A stretch of 21,857 bases of DNA from Lysobacteraceae bacterium (GCA_020201295.1 JAIVHA010000151.1:1-21857); one strand, 5' to 3'. Counted from the stretch's first letter, positions 1 to 7,317 are shown. Translations and numbers: made by a program. Notes: generated from the sequence alone by a model not told the origin.

Positions 1-110
1 CGTCACTTCTGGCCCATAGAATCCCTTCGGGCTTCATCATGTGTACCTTACCCTTCGGGTCAAGGCATCCTCGCAATGACGGGCATCTTCCGGCTTAAGT
101 CAGTGCCATT
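1..110. other. non-coding stretch with short hairpins
   Basis: No credible reading frame is present here. Two identical CCCTTCGGG motifs (23-31 and 51-59) could each form a tiny UUCG-type hairpin. CCTCGCAATGACG (69-81) is the complement of CGTCATTGCGAGG, a string often seen at the edge of dispersed intergenic repeats in proteobacteria. I therefore read this as degenerate repeat sequence, but I cannot name a family. Confidence 0.3.
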
Positions 111-180
111 CCTCCTAGTACTCTATCAAGTTGATAATTACGGATACCCGTTCACACCGCATGCGGACGCCTGGCAGCCT
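111..180 (-). repeat. 70-bp dispersed repeat, copy A
   Basis: Read on the minus strand, this block aligns without gaps to 11161-11230, with 55 of 70 positions identical by hand count. Identity drops to 2-3 of 10 in the flanks on both sides. The core GTGTGAACGGGTATCCG (141-157, minus) is identical in both copies. Both copies can encode a 15-residue peptide of the form M-x-CERVS-x-II-x-L-x-x-Y ending in TAG (here 162 down to 115). An AGGAGG string follows at 111-116, but no gene lies beyond it in this copy. The function is unknown. It could be a leader left by a lost gene, a small mobile repeat or a regulatory RNA element. Confidence 0.75.
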
Positions 181-182
181 TG

Positions 183-364
183 ATGGCCACGGAAGCACAC
201 GGAATGACACGGAAAATATATTACGTCGTAATGCAAGGCGCCCGTAGGAGCGGCCTCTGGCCGCGAATGCCCGGCGTACCACACAGGGTTCGCGGCCAGA
301 GGCCGCTCCTACGGGTGGCTTCCATTGGCAGCAATGCAATCTTTCCGTGTTTTTCCGTGGCCAT
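183..364. repeat. composite inverted repeat with ACGGAA units
   Basis: The left arm begins ATGGCCACGGAA and carries three ACGGAA units at 189-194, 199-204 and 209-214, exactly 10 bp apart. The right arm (342-364) is roughly its reverse complement and carries two TTCCGT units at 343-348 and 353-358, also 10 bp apart. The arms enclose the REPIN at 241-315, so one palindrome sits inside another. No gene is present. Because it lies downstream of the leftward argB, it could act as a transcript end or mRNA stabiliser. That role is inferred. Confidence 0.6.
241..315. repeat. REPIN-like element 1 (paired inverted REPs)
   Basis: Two perfectly complementary 27-bp arms (241-267 and 289-315) flank a 21-bp spacer. 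Each arm contains GTAG followed closely by a hairpin GCGGCC-TCT-GGCCGC and ends in GCGAA. GTAG at the foot of a short GC-rich hairpin is the known signature of REP sequences handled by REP-associated tyrosine transposases (RAYTs). No RAYT gene is present in the window. The element lies 3' of argB. Confidence 0.85.
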
Positions 365-389
365 TACGCCTTCCAGACGATCCTGCCGA

Positions 390-1283
390 TCAGCCACGGA
401 TCAGGGTGCCGATACCCTCGTCCGTGAACAACTCCACCAGTACCGCGTGCTCCACCCGGCCGTCGATGATGTGGGCCGCCCGCACGCCCGATTGCACCGC
501 CGACAGGGCGCAGCCGATCTTGGGCAGCATGCCGCCGTGGATGGTGCCATCGGCAATCAGCGCGTTCACCTGCTCCGAGTTCAGCCCCGTCAACAGTCGC
601 CCCTCCTTGTCGAGCAGGCCCTGGGTATTGGTGAGCAGGATCAGTTTCTCCGCCCCCAGCACCTCGGCCATGCGGCCCGCCACCAAATCGGCATTGATGT
701 TGTAGGCCTGGCCATCCTCACCCACACCAATGGGGGCGATGACCGGGATGAAATCGCTGTGCACCAGCATGTCCACCACCGAGGCATCGATGCTGGCCAC
801 CTCGCCCACGTGACCGATATCAATGATCTCCGGGGCCTGCATCTCCGGCGACTGGCGTGAGACCTTCAGCTTGCGCGCGTGGATCAGGCCGCCATCCTTG
901 CCGGTCAGGCCGACGGCACGGCCGCCATGCCTGTTGATGAAGCTGACGATCTCCTTGTTCACCAGGCCGCCGAGCACCATTTCCACCACATCCATGGTTT
1001 CCTCGTCGGTGACACGCATGCCCTGGACGAATTCCGACTTCTTGCCGATGCGTTCCAGCAGCTGGCCGATCTGCGGGCCGCCGCCATGGACGATGACGGG
1101 ATTGATGCCCACCAGCTTCATAAGCACGATGTCGCGGGCGAAGCCTTCCTTGAGCTTTTCGTCCACCATGGCGTTGCCGCCATACTTGATCACCACCGTC
1201 TTGTCGCTGAAACGGCGGATATAGGGCATCGCCTCGGTCAGCACGCGGGCGACGTTCATGGCTTGGTCGTTGGAAAGACTCAT
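390..1283 (-). CDS. argB: acetylglutamate kinase
   Basis: This enzyme phosphorylates N-acetyl-L-glutamate with ATP, the second step of arginine synthesis in the cytoplasm. The 297-residue protein has the normal family length. Visible motifs are KYGGNAM (33-39) and HGGGPQIG (66-73) for nucleotide and substrate binding, and LGGLVNKEIVSFIN further on. The N-terminal helix ending in PYIRRF before the first strand is the feature known from arginine-inhibited hexameric kinases, so feedback by arginine is likely. The frame is open to 1358, but the start at 1283 (MSLSNDQ) fits the family; the added 25 residues would be arginine-rich shadow. A clear Shine-Dalgarno is not visible. It is the last gene of the coaBC-dut-algC-argB run, separated from algC by 193 bp that hold a REPIN. 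Confidence 0.97.
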   Translation of the reverse strand: MSLSNDQAMNVARVLTEAMPYIRRFSDKTVVIKYGGNAMVDEKLKEGFARDIVLMKLVGINPVIVHGGGPQIGQLLERIGKKSEFVQGMRVTDEETMDVVEMVLGGLVNKEIVSFINRHGGRAVGLTGKDGGLIHARKLKVSRQSPEMQAPEIIDIGHVGEVASIDASVVDMLVHSDFIPVIAPIGVGEDGQAYNINADLVAGRMAEVLGAEKLILLTNTQGLLDKEGRLLTGLNSEQVNALIADGTIHGGMLPKIGCALSAVQSGVRAAHIIDGRVEHAVLVELFTDEGIGTLIRG

Positions 1284-1389
1284 GGCAACCGGTCTGAAGG
1301 ATTGGAAAGCGCATAGCCTACCCGCAAGCCTGTCAGGGCGCAAAGGCGGGACGCGCACGATTCAGAGGGGGCACAGGCTCGGAGGAAGG

Positions 1390-1464
1390 CACCTGTAGGA
1401 GCGGCCTCTGGCCGCGAAGGATAGTGGCACTTCCATTCGCGGCCAGAGGCCGCTCCTACAGGTG
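1390..1464. repeat. REPIN-like element 2
   Basis: Two perfectly complementary 29-bp arms (1390-1418 and 1436-1464) are separated by 17 bp. The arms carry the same GTAGGAGCGGCCTCTGGCCG unit as element 1, flanked by CACCT. It lies between algC and argB, which are read in the same direction, so in a shared transcript it would fold into a long hairpin between the two cistrons. It could lower or stabilise expression of one of them; this is inference. Confidence 0.88.
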
Positions 1465-1476
1465 ACGGCACCAGGG

Positions 1477-4011
1477 CTAGAAGGGCAGCTGCAACTCCGG
1501 CTCCACCTGCAGCATCGCCCGGCGGAAGTCCTCCTGGATACGGCGCAAGGCGTCCTCGTCGTCGGCCTCGAAACGCAGCACCAGTACCGGCGTGGTATTG
1601 GATGCCCGCACCAGTCCCCAGCCATCGCTGAATTCCACCCGCATGCCATCGATGGTATGTACGTGGGCGTTCTCGAAATGGGCGCTGGCCAGCAGGCGAT
1701 CCATGAAGGGGTGGGGCTCGCCCTCCGCCATGGGCACCTGCAGCTCCGGGGTGTTGACGCTGTCCGGCAGCATGGCGAACACGCTGCTGGAGGTGCGGTG
1801 GTCGTTGGCCAGGATCTCCAGCAGGCGGGCGGCGGCATAGAGCGCGTCATCGAAGCCGTACCAGCGCTCCTGGAAGAAGATGTGGCCGCTCATCTCGCCC
1901 GCCAGCAGGGCACCGGTCTCTTTCATGCGGGCCTTGATCAGCGAATGGCCGGTCTGGGCCATCAGCGGATCGCCGCCGAAATCGCGGATGATGCGCGCCA
2001 GGTTGCGCGAGCATTTCACGTCATAAAGGATGAGGCCGCCGGGATTGCGGTTCAGCACGTCCATGCTGTAGAGCATCATCAACCGGTCAGGCCAGATGAT
2101 CTCACCGCCGGAGGCCACCAGCCCGATGCGGTCGCCGTCGCCGTCGAAGGCAAAACCCAGGTCGGCGCCATGCTCGCCCACGGCGCGGATCAGGGCGCCG
2201 AGGTTCTCGGCCCGGCTGGGATCGGGGTGGTGGTTGGGGAAGGTGCCATCCACGTCGCAATACAGTTCGATCACCTCGCAGCCCAGCTCCCGCAGCAGGC
2301 GCGGCGCGGCCACGCCGGCCACGCCGTTGCCACAGTCCACCACCACCTTCAGGGAGCGCGGCAGGATCACGTCGGCCTTGATGCGCTCGAGGTAATCAGG
2401 CAGCACATCGACCTGCTCCACGGACCCGTCGCCGCTCAACAGGTCGCCGTCCTGGATGCGGCGGCGCAGGTCCTGAATGGCGTTGCCGGACAAGGTCTCG
2501 CCCGCCAGCACGATCTTGAAGCCGTTGTACTCGGGGGGATTGTGGCTGCCGGTAACCATCACCCCCGACAGGGTATCGAGGTAGTGAGCCGCGAAATAGA
2601 GCACCGGCGTGGGCACCATGCCCAGGTCCTTCACATCGCGCCCGGTGGCCACCAGACCGCGGATCAGGGCATCGGTGAGCTCCGGTCCCGAGAGACGGCC
2701 ATCGCGGGCCACGGCCACCGTCTGCTGGCCCCGTTCGAAGGCCTCGCTGCCGATGGCACGGCCGATTTCGTACACCGCTTCCGGTGTCAGGGACTTCCCC
2801 ACGATGCCGCGAATGTCATAGGCACGGAAGATGGCCGGGTCGACGCTGACGTCATCGACCCCGATCTGGGCGATGTCCAGGACATCGTGGTCGAAGAGCA
2901 ATTCGGGCTCGGCCGGTTCCGGGGACGCGGCCTCGGCGGCGGCCGGCTTGCTCCGGGCGGCACCAGCGGATGCACGCGCGGCACCGGCACCAGCGGTACG
3001 GGCCATGATGCCAAGGGTATCGCGCAACTCCAACAGCCGGGCCTGGCGACCGGGCTGGGCGCGGCCGTCGCGCATGTCCTTGACCAGGTTGATCAAGCTA
3101 ACCTGGTCGCTGCGCAGCGCCTGCAACAGGCGGCGGAAACCCAGGAACAGGATCAGGGCCAGCAGGAGCGCGGCAACGGCGCTCGCCACCAGGCCCGTGA
3201 GGCCCAGTTGACGCGCCGCGCTGGCGGCCTGGTCGCCGGGCCACAGGGCCAGGGCCCAGCGGCTGCCGGTAATGGCGACCGAGACGACCGCCGGGCCTTG
3301 GCGCAGGTCGGCCTCACCGCGCCGGGCCAGTGTCAGGGGAGCGCCCTGGGCAGTCTGCTGCAGCTCCACGTACCCTGGCACGCCGGGGCCAGCGAGGATG
3401 GCCTGCAGTTCTTGCACCTCATAGCTCACCAGGAGGTGGCCGACGATGCGTCGGCCACCGGGATCGAGCACCCGGCGCACCAGGTTGAGGTGCTGCTGGG
3501 GCGTGCCGGACATGTGCGCCTCCATGCCCGGGGGGGTCTCGCGGGTTTCGGACTCGCGCAGCAGGTCCAGGGCGGCATAACTCAGCGGCGGGGTGGCCTC
3601 CATGTCCACCTCCTGCACCCCGGGTTCGATCAGGCGCACCCGCATGGCCTGGGGGAAGTAGCGTTCCAGTTCCTCGGCGCGAGTGGCCCAGGCTTCGCGA
3701 TCACCCGAGTCCAGCAGGCGCGCCAGCTCCGCATCGGCGGCCAGTCGTTCCAGGGTGTGCGCCTGACCCGCCACCCAGCCCGCCACCCGGTCTGCGAAAT
3801 GCTCCGCCGCCAGACGGGTTTCGCGCTGGTCGGCCTGCTGCAGGGAGTGGGTGGCCGACCAATAGAGGGTCACGACCGGCAACAGCAGCAGCGGCAACAG
3901 GGCCAGGAACAGGCCGATGCCGACACCCTTGACGCTGACCCCGCCCCGGGGACCCCGCTCCGGGGCCGCGGCTCCGGTCTTTTTCTTGAAACTGGGAATG
4001 GAGAACTTCAT
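1477..4011 (-). CDS. algC: membrane-anchored phosphomannomutase/phosphoglucomutase
   Basis: The C-terminal half (about residues 395-840) is an alpha-D-phosphohexomutase that interconverts 6-phospho and 1-phospho mannose or glucose for alginate, LPS and other polysaccharides. Active-site phosphoserine loop TGSHNPP is at 487-493 (Ser489), metal loop DGDGDR at 623-628, and sugar loop GEMSGH and phosphate loop RASNTTP follow. The first 300 residues are extra: a basic cytoplasmic tail, a membrane span at about 30-52, a periplasmic region of about 215 residues and a second span at about 270-292, then an Ala/Pro-rich linker. Long AlgC forms of this kind are known in Pseudomonas and relatives. The ATG at 4011 is chosen because AGGGA lies 6 bases upstream; an in-frame TTG at 4029 lacks this. 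dut ends 32 bp upstream. Whether the periplasmic part senses a ligand is unknown. Confidence 0.95.
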   Translation of the reverse strand: MKFSIPSFKKKTGAAAPERGPRGGVSVKGVGIGLFLALLPLLLLPVVTLYWSATHSLQQADQRETRLAAEHFADRVAGWVAGQAHTLERLAADAELARLLDSGDREAWATRAEELERYFPQAMRVRLIEPGVQEVDMEATPPLSYAALDLLRESETRETPPGMEAHMSGTPQQHLNLVRRVLDPGGRRIVGHLLVSYEVQELQAILAGPGVPGYVELQQTAQGAPLTLARRGEADLRQGPAVVSVAITGSRWALALWPGDQAASAARQLGLTGLVASAVAALLLALILFLGFRRLLQALRSDQVSLINLVKDMRDGRAQPGRQARLLELRDTLGIMARTAGAGAARASAGAARSKPAAAEAASPEPAEPELLFDHDVLDIAQIGVDDVSVDPAIFRAYDIRGIVGKSLTPEAVYEIGRAIGSEAFERGQQTVAVARDGRLSGPELTDALIRGLVATGRDVKDLGMVPTPVLYFAAHYLDTLSGVMVTGSHNPPEYNGFKIVLAGETLSGNAIQDLRRRIQDGDLLSGDGSVEQVDVLPDYLERIKADVILPRSLKVVVDCGNGVAGVAAPRLLRELGCEVIELYCDVDGTFPNHHPDPSRAENLGALIRAVGEHGADLGFAFDGDGDRIGLVASGGEIIWPDRLMMLYSMDVLNRNPGGLILYDVKCSRNLARIIRDFGGDPLMAQTGHSLIKARMKETGALLAGEMSGHIFFQERWYGFDDALYAAARLLEILANDHRTSSSVFAMLPDSVNTPELQVPMAEGEPHPFMDRLLASAHFENAHVHTIDGMRVEFSDGWGLVRASNTTPVLVLRFEADDEDALRRIQEDFRRAMLQVEPELQLPF

Positions 4012-4043
4012 GAAATCCCTGCCCTGCAAGTGCCGAAACGCGC

Positions 4044-4499
4044 TCAGCCGCGCCCCGTATGTCCGAAGCCGCCAGTGCCGCGCTCGGTGGCCGTGAATTC
4101 ATCCACCACATCGAAGTGGGCCTGCGCCACGGGCACCAGCACCATCTGGGCAATGCGTTCCCCCGGCTCGATGGTGAAGGGGGTACTGCTGCGGTTCCAG
4201 CAGGACACGAACAGCTGTCCCTGGTAGTCGGAATCGATCAGGCCGGTGAGGTTGCCCAACACGATGCCATGCTTGTGGCCCAGGCCCGAGCGCGGCAGCA
4301 GTACCGCGGCCAGCTCCGGATCGCCGATATGAATCGCGATGCCGGTAGGGATCAGTTCCGTGGCACCCGGCGCCAGCAGCAAGGGTGCCGGCACGCAGGC
4401 GCGCAGGTCCATGCCCGCCGAACCGGCAGTGGCGTATTCGGGCAGGGGGATATCGGTGCCGATCCGGGGATCGAGAATCTTAAGCTGAATCCTGTGCAT
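4044..4499 (-). CDS. dut: dUTP diphosphatase
   Basis: This enzyme splits dUTP to dUMP and pyrophosphate, keeping uracil out of DNA and feeding thymidylate synthesis. The 151-residue length matches the trimeric family. All five motifs are visible in order: AGSAGMDLRA, PRSGLG, the catalytic-Asp motif GLIDSDYQGQL, ERIAQMV, and the C-terminal RGTGGFGHTG that closes over the active site (E. coli has the very similar GFGHSG). The start MHRIQLKI at 4499 has AGGA 7-8 bases upstream and overlaps the end of coaBC by 20 bp, which suggests translational coupling. Confidence 0.97.
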   Translation of the reverse strand: MHRIQLKILDPRIGTDIPLPEYATAGSAGMDLRACVPAPLLLAPGATELIPTGIAIHIGDPELAAVLLPRSGLGHKHGIVLGNLTGLIDSDYQGQLFVSCWNRSSTPFTIEPGERIAQMVLVPVAQAHFDVVDEFTATERGTGGFGHTGRG

Positions 4500-5727
4500 G
4501 CAAATCCTGTGGTGTCCCTTGCGGATATTTTTCCTGGTACAGCCGCGCAATGATCCCGATGAGCTCGCGGGCCAGGCGGGTCTTCGGCGCCTCCGGCAGG
4601 CTCTCCTGCCCACCCTCCCAGAACAGCTCCAGGGCATTGTCATCGCTGTCGAAACCCTGCCCGGGGGCGCCAACCCAGTTGGCGGCCACCAGGTCCAGAC
4701 CCTTAGCCAGGCGCTTCTTGCGGGCGTGGGCGGCCAGGTCGTCGGTCTCGGCGGCAAAGCCCACGCAGAAGGGGGCACCCGGCAGGGCGGCCACGGCCGC
4801 CAGGATGTCGGGGTTGCGTTCCAGTTCCAGGGTCAGGGTTGTCGCGGCGTCCTTCTTGATCTTGGCCGTCGCCACCTGGCGCGGGCGATAATCGGCCACC
4901 GCCGCGGTGGCGATGAAGATATCGGCCAGGGGAGCCCGTTCCTGCACCAGGGCGTACATGGTCAGGGCATCCTCGGCCCGCAGAAGGGTCACGCCGGGCG
5001 GGCAGTCCAGGGCCACCGGACCGCTCACCAGGATCACCTCGGCACCGGCCTCGACGGCGGCCGCGGCCAGGGCATAGCCCATCTTGCCGGAACTGCGGTT
5101 GCTGAGGAAACGCACCGGATCGATGGCCTCGCGGGTGGGCCCAGCGGTGATCAGCACCCGTTTGCCCGCCAGCGCGCCGCCGGCGAACAGGCCATCGAGC
5201 CGTTCCAGCAAGACCTCCGGCTCCAGCAGGCGGCCCGGCCCGGTCTCGCCGCAGGCCTGGGCTCCCTCCGCCGGCCCCCAGACCTGGACCCCGCGCCGCG
5301 CCAGCAGGGCCAGGTTGTCCCGGGTGGCGGGGTTGGTCCACATGGCCTGGTTCATGGCCGGGGCCACGGCCAGGGGGACCCTGGTGGCCAGGCACAGGGT
5401 GGCGAGCAGGTCGTCGGCCCGGCCCTGGGCCAGGCGGGCGAGGAAATCCGCCGTGGCCGGCGCCACCAGCACCGCGTCGGCCCAGCGCGCCAGCTCGATG
5501 TGGCCCATGGCGGCCTCGGCGTCCGCGTCGAGCAGGTCCGTATGCACGCGCTGGCCCGACAGGGCCTGCAGGGTCAGGGGAGTAATGAAGGCCTGGGCCG
5601 CCTCGGTCATGACCACGCGCACTTCGGCGCCCCGCTCGCGCAGGCGCCGCACCAGCTCGGCGGCCTTGTAGGCCGCGATGCCGCCGGTGATGCCCAGCAG
5701 GATGCGTTTGGAGCTCAGGCAGTTCAT
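4480..5727 (-). CDS. coaBC: bifunctional phosphopantothenoylcysteine decarboxylase/synthetase
   Basis: This protein (also called Dfp) performs two steps of coenzyme A synthesis: CTP-dependent joining of cysteine to 4'-phosphopantothenate (CoaB) and FMN-dependent decarboxylation to 4'-phosphopantetheine (CoaC). Length is 415 residues, normal for the fusion. The CoaC half begins with KRILLGITGGIAAYKAAEL and shows the catalytic-His segment GHIELARWAD, PAMNQAMW and the Cys-containing ACGETGPGRL. The CoaB half starts at about residue 190 with KRVLITAGPTREAIDPVRF, then SNRSSGKMG and the KIKKD lysine segment. The start at 5727 fits the family, but no Shine-Dalgarno is visible; a TGGTACACT string just upstream (minus strand) could be an extended -10 giving a very short leader. 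It is first in the leftward operon and divergent from radC. Confidence 0.97.
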   Translation of the reverse strand: MNCLSSKRILLGITGGIAAYKAAELVRRLRERGAEVRVVMTEAAQAFITPLTLQALSGQRVHTDLLDADAEAAMGHIELARWADAVLVAPATADFLARLAQGRADDLLATLCLATRVPLAVAPAMNQAMWTNPATRDNLALLARRGVQVWGPAEGAQACGETGPGRLLEPEVLLERLDGLFAGGALAGKRVLITAGPTREAIDPVRFLSNRSSGKMGYALAAAAVEAGAEVILVSGPVALDCPPGVTLLRAEDALTMYALVQERAPLADIFIATAAVADYRPRQVATAKIKKDAATTLTLELERNPDILAAVAALPGAPFCVGFAAETDDLAAHARKKRLAKGLDLVAANWVGAPGQGFDSDDNALELFWEGGQESLPEAPKTRLARELIGIIARLYQEKYPQGTPQDLHAQDSA

Positions 5728-5796
5728 CGCGGCAGTGTACCAAATACGGAGGCGGAAACGTCCTGTTGCGTCACAGTCCTGGCGAGTGCGGCAGTG

Positions 5797-5915
5797 CCCC
5801 CTGTAGGAGCGGCCTCAAGGTGAGACCGCGTAGCGGTCGAGAGAGTGCCCTGGGGCATGGCCGCGAACCGCAAACCGCCACACCATTCGCGGCCGAAGGC
5901 CGCTCCTACAGGGGG
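5797..5915. repeat. REPIN-like element 3, split by an insert
   Basis: The outer 19 bp (5797-5815 and 5897-5915) are perfect complements and carry the CTGTAGGAGCGGCCT unit. The right REP is whole, with hairpin GCGGCC-GAA-GGCCGC as read on the plus strand. The left REP is interrupted in its hairpin loop: it stops at about 5816 and resumes with GGCCGCGAA at 5859. The roughly 41-bp insert has two palindromes of its own, GACCGC-GTA-GCGGTC (5824-5838) and GCCC-TG-GGGC (5847-5856). The whole element sits in the 258-bp divergent space between coaBC and radC, where I find no other feature apart from the radC ribosome site. Confidence 0.75.
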
Positions 5916-5985
5916 GCTAGCCGCTGGCATTCTATTAGGGAGCTGGGCGACACTTACCCCCTACCAGGACAACAAGGAGGTTGTC

Positions 5986-6660
5986 ATGTCCATCCGTCAC
6001 TGGCCGGAGGCCGAGCGGCCGCGGGAAAAGCTGTTGGCGCGCGGCCCCCAGGCCCTGTCCGATGCCGAACTGCTGGCCATCTTCCTGCGCACCGGGGTGG
6101 CCGGGCGCAGCGCCGTGGACCTGGCCCGCGAGCTGCTCGCCCGCTTCGGTGGCCTGCGCGCCCTGCTCACCGCCGATGCAAAGGCCTTTTGTGCCGGCCA
6201 CGGACTGGGCCAGGCCAAGTACGCCCTGCTGCAGGCCTGCCTGGAGATGGCGCGGCGCCACCTGGGGGAACAGCTCCAGCGCGCTGACCCCCTGACCAGC
6301 CCGGATACCACCCGCCGCTACCTGCACGCCCGGCTCCGGGATCTGCCCTACGAGGTGTTCAGCTGCCTGTTCCTGGACGCCCGCCACCGGGTCATCGTCT
6401 GCGAGGAACTGTTCCGGGGCACCCTGGACGGCGCCAGCGTGCACCCCCGCGAGGTGGTGAAACGTGCCCTGCAGCTCAACGCCGCCGCCCTGATCCTGGC
6501 CCACAACCACCCCTCCGGGGTGGCGGAGCCCAGCCAGGCGGACCAGCAGCTCACCCGCCGCCTCACCGATGCCCTGCGGCTGGTGGACATCCGGGTGCTG
6601 GACCACCTGGTGGTAGGCGACGGGGAAACGGTCTCCTTCGCCGAGCGCGGCCTATTATAG
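5986..6660 (+). CDS. radC: RadC family JAB-domain protein
   Basis: The 224-residue protein has an N-terminal helix-hairpin-helix-like region and a C-terminal JAB1/MPN-type metalloprotease-like domain. The metal-site signature is complete: an upstream Glu in CEELF (about 140-144), HNHPSG at 173-178 and EPSQAD with Asp186. The family was once tied to DNA repair, but its biochemical role is not settled; in this conserved spot it is simply core genome. The frame is open well upstream, but the ATG at 5986 is decided by a perfect AAGGAGG at 5974-5980 with 5-base spacing. It is divergent from coaBC and followed by the rpmB promoter. Confidence 0.95.
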   Translation: MSIRHWPEAERPREKLLARGPQALSDAELLAIFLRTGVAGRSAVDLARELLARFGGLRALLTADAKAFCAGHGLGQAKYALLQACLEMARRHLGEQLQRADPLTSPDTTRRYLHARLRDLPYEVFSCLFLDARHRVIVCEELFRGTLDGASVHPREVVKRALQLNAAALILAHNHPSGVAEPSQADQQLTRRLTDALRLVDIRVLDHLVVGDGETVSFAERGLL

Positions 6661-6680
6661 GGAATTCAGCGCAGCCGACC

Positions 6681-6709
6681 TTGCCCCGGGCCGCGGTCTC
6701 TGGTATAAA
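6681..6709 (+). promoter_or_regulatory. sigma-70 type promoter of rpmB-rpmG
   Basis: TTGCCC (6681-6686) and TATAAA (6704-6709) are separated by exactly 17 bp. They match the consensus at 4 of 6 and 5 of 6 positions. They lie just after the radC stop and about 55 bp before the rpmB start, where a ribosomal protein operon promoter is expected. Confidence 0.7.
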
Positions 6710-6764
6710 TTGCGGCCCTTGACCGTCCCTGTGGCGGTATTTTATTGATTTCGAGGATGGAACG

Positions 6765-7001
6765 ATGTCCAGAGTATGTCAGGTGACGGGAAAACGGCCG
6801 ACCACCGGCAATAATGTCTCCCACGCCCACAACAAGACCCGGCGGCGGTTTCTGCCCAACCTGCACAGCCACCGGTTCTGGGTGGAAAGCGAGAATCGCT
6901 GGGTACGCCTGCGTCTGTCCTCCAAGGCCATGCGCATCATCGACAAGAAGGGCATCGACAGCGTCCTGTCCGAAATGCGCGCCCGCGGCGAAAAGGTCTG
7001 A
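6765..7001 (+). CDS. rpmB: 50S ribosomal protein L28
   Basis: This is a structural protein of the large ribosomal subunit. The 78-residue sequence is close to E. coli L28 from end to end, including the MSRVCQVTGKRP start, the RRFLPNLHSHRFWV core and the IDKKGID...RARGEK end. A single Cys remains, so this is the zinc-free form. GAGG lies 8 bases before the ATG. It is the first gene of a two-gene operon with rpmG, only 11 bp apart, the standard proteobacterial arrangement. Confidence 0.99.
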   Translation: MSRVCQVTGKRPTTGNNVSHAHNKTRRRFLPNLHSHRFWVESENRWVRLRLSSKAMRIIDKKGIDSVLSEMRARGEKV

Positions 7002-7012
7002 GGTAATCCATC

Positions 7013-7168
7013 ATGCGTGACAAGATCAAGCTCGTCTCCAGCGCCGGCACCGGTCATTACTACACCACGACCAAGAACAAGCGCACCATGCCCGACAAAC
7101 TCGAACTGAAGAAGTTCGACCCGGTGGTACGCAAGCACGTGATGTACAAGGAAGCCAAGATCAAATAA
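7013..7168 (+). CDS. rpmG: 50S ribosomal protein L33
   Basis: This 51-residue large-subunit protein is nearly the same as E. coli L33: RDKIKLVSSAGTGHYYTTTKN followed by KLELKKFDPVVRKHV and KEAKIK at the end. It has no cysteines, so it is the zinc-independent form. Its start is set by GAGGTAAT about 6-8 bases upstream of the ATG, directly after the rpmB stop. The operon ends at the terminator at 7194-7219. Confidence 0.99.
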   Translation: MRDKIKLVSSAGTGHYYTTTKNKRTMPDKLELKKFDPVVRKHVMYKEAKIK

Positions 7169-7193
7169 TCCCGGCTCCCGGAAGACGCACACG

Positions 7194-7219
7194 AAAAACC
7201 CGGCGGTGCCGGGTTTTTT
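7194..7219 (+). terminator. intrinsic terminator of rpmB-rpmG
   Basis: CCCGGC (7199-7204), loop GGT and GCCGGG (7208-7213) form a 6-bp GC stem followed at once by six T. Five A precede the stem, so it could also stop transcripts coming from the right, that is from the leftward desaturase gene. Confidence 0.93.
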
Positions 7220-7239
7220 ATTGGACGCGTCATCCGTCT

Positions 7240-7306
7240 TGTAGGAGCGGCCTCTGGCCGCGAATAGCGCGCCAAGGCGCGTTCGCGGCCAGAGGCCGCT
7301 CCTACA
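7240..7306. repeat. REPIN-like element 4
   Basis: Two perfectly complementary 25-bp arms (7240-7264 and 7282-7306) carry the TGTAGGAGCGGCCTCTGGC unit. The 17-bp spacer contains its own small GCGC...GCGC palindrome. It sits between the convergent rpmG and desaturase genes, only 12 bp past the desaturase stop, so it may end or protect that transcript. Confidence 0.88.
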
Positions 7307-7317
7307 GGTGTCTCGGC

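Noticed and set aside
95..109. Mini-ORF (ATG GCA CTG ACT TAA) after repeat copy A
   Set aside because: Four codons with poor ribosome-site spacing; no sign of use.
180..860. 226-codon plus-strand frame through the repeats and opposite argB
   Set aside because: It reads through palindromic repeats and then antisense to argB; no domain.
4044..4080. GFGHTG instead of GFGSTG in dUTPase motif 5
   Set aside because: E. coli dUTPase has GFGHSG at this place, so a His here is normal.
1462..4227. Very long open frame (921 codons) on the plus strand
   Set aside because: It is antisense to algC and dut, rich in Gln/His/Gly as expected of a GC-rich shadow frame, and has no recognisable domain. The minus-strand genes have full family motifs.
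4498..5823. 441-codon plus-strand frame opposite coaBC
   Set aside because: Shadow of coaBC; composition is biased and no motif is seen.
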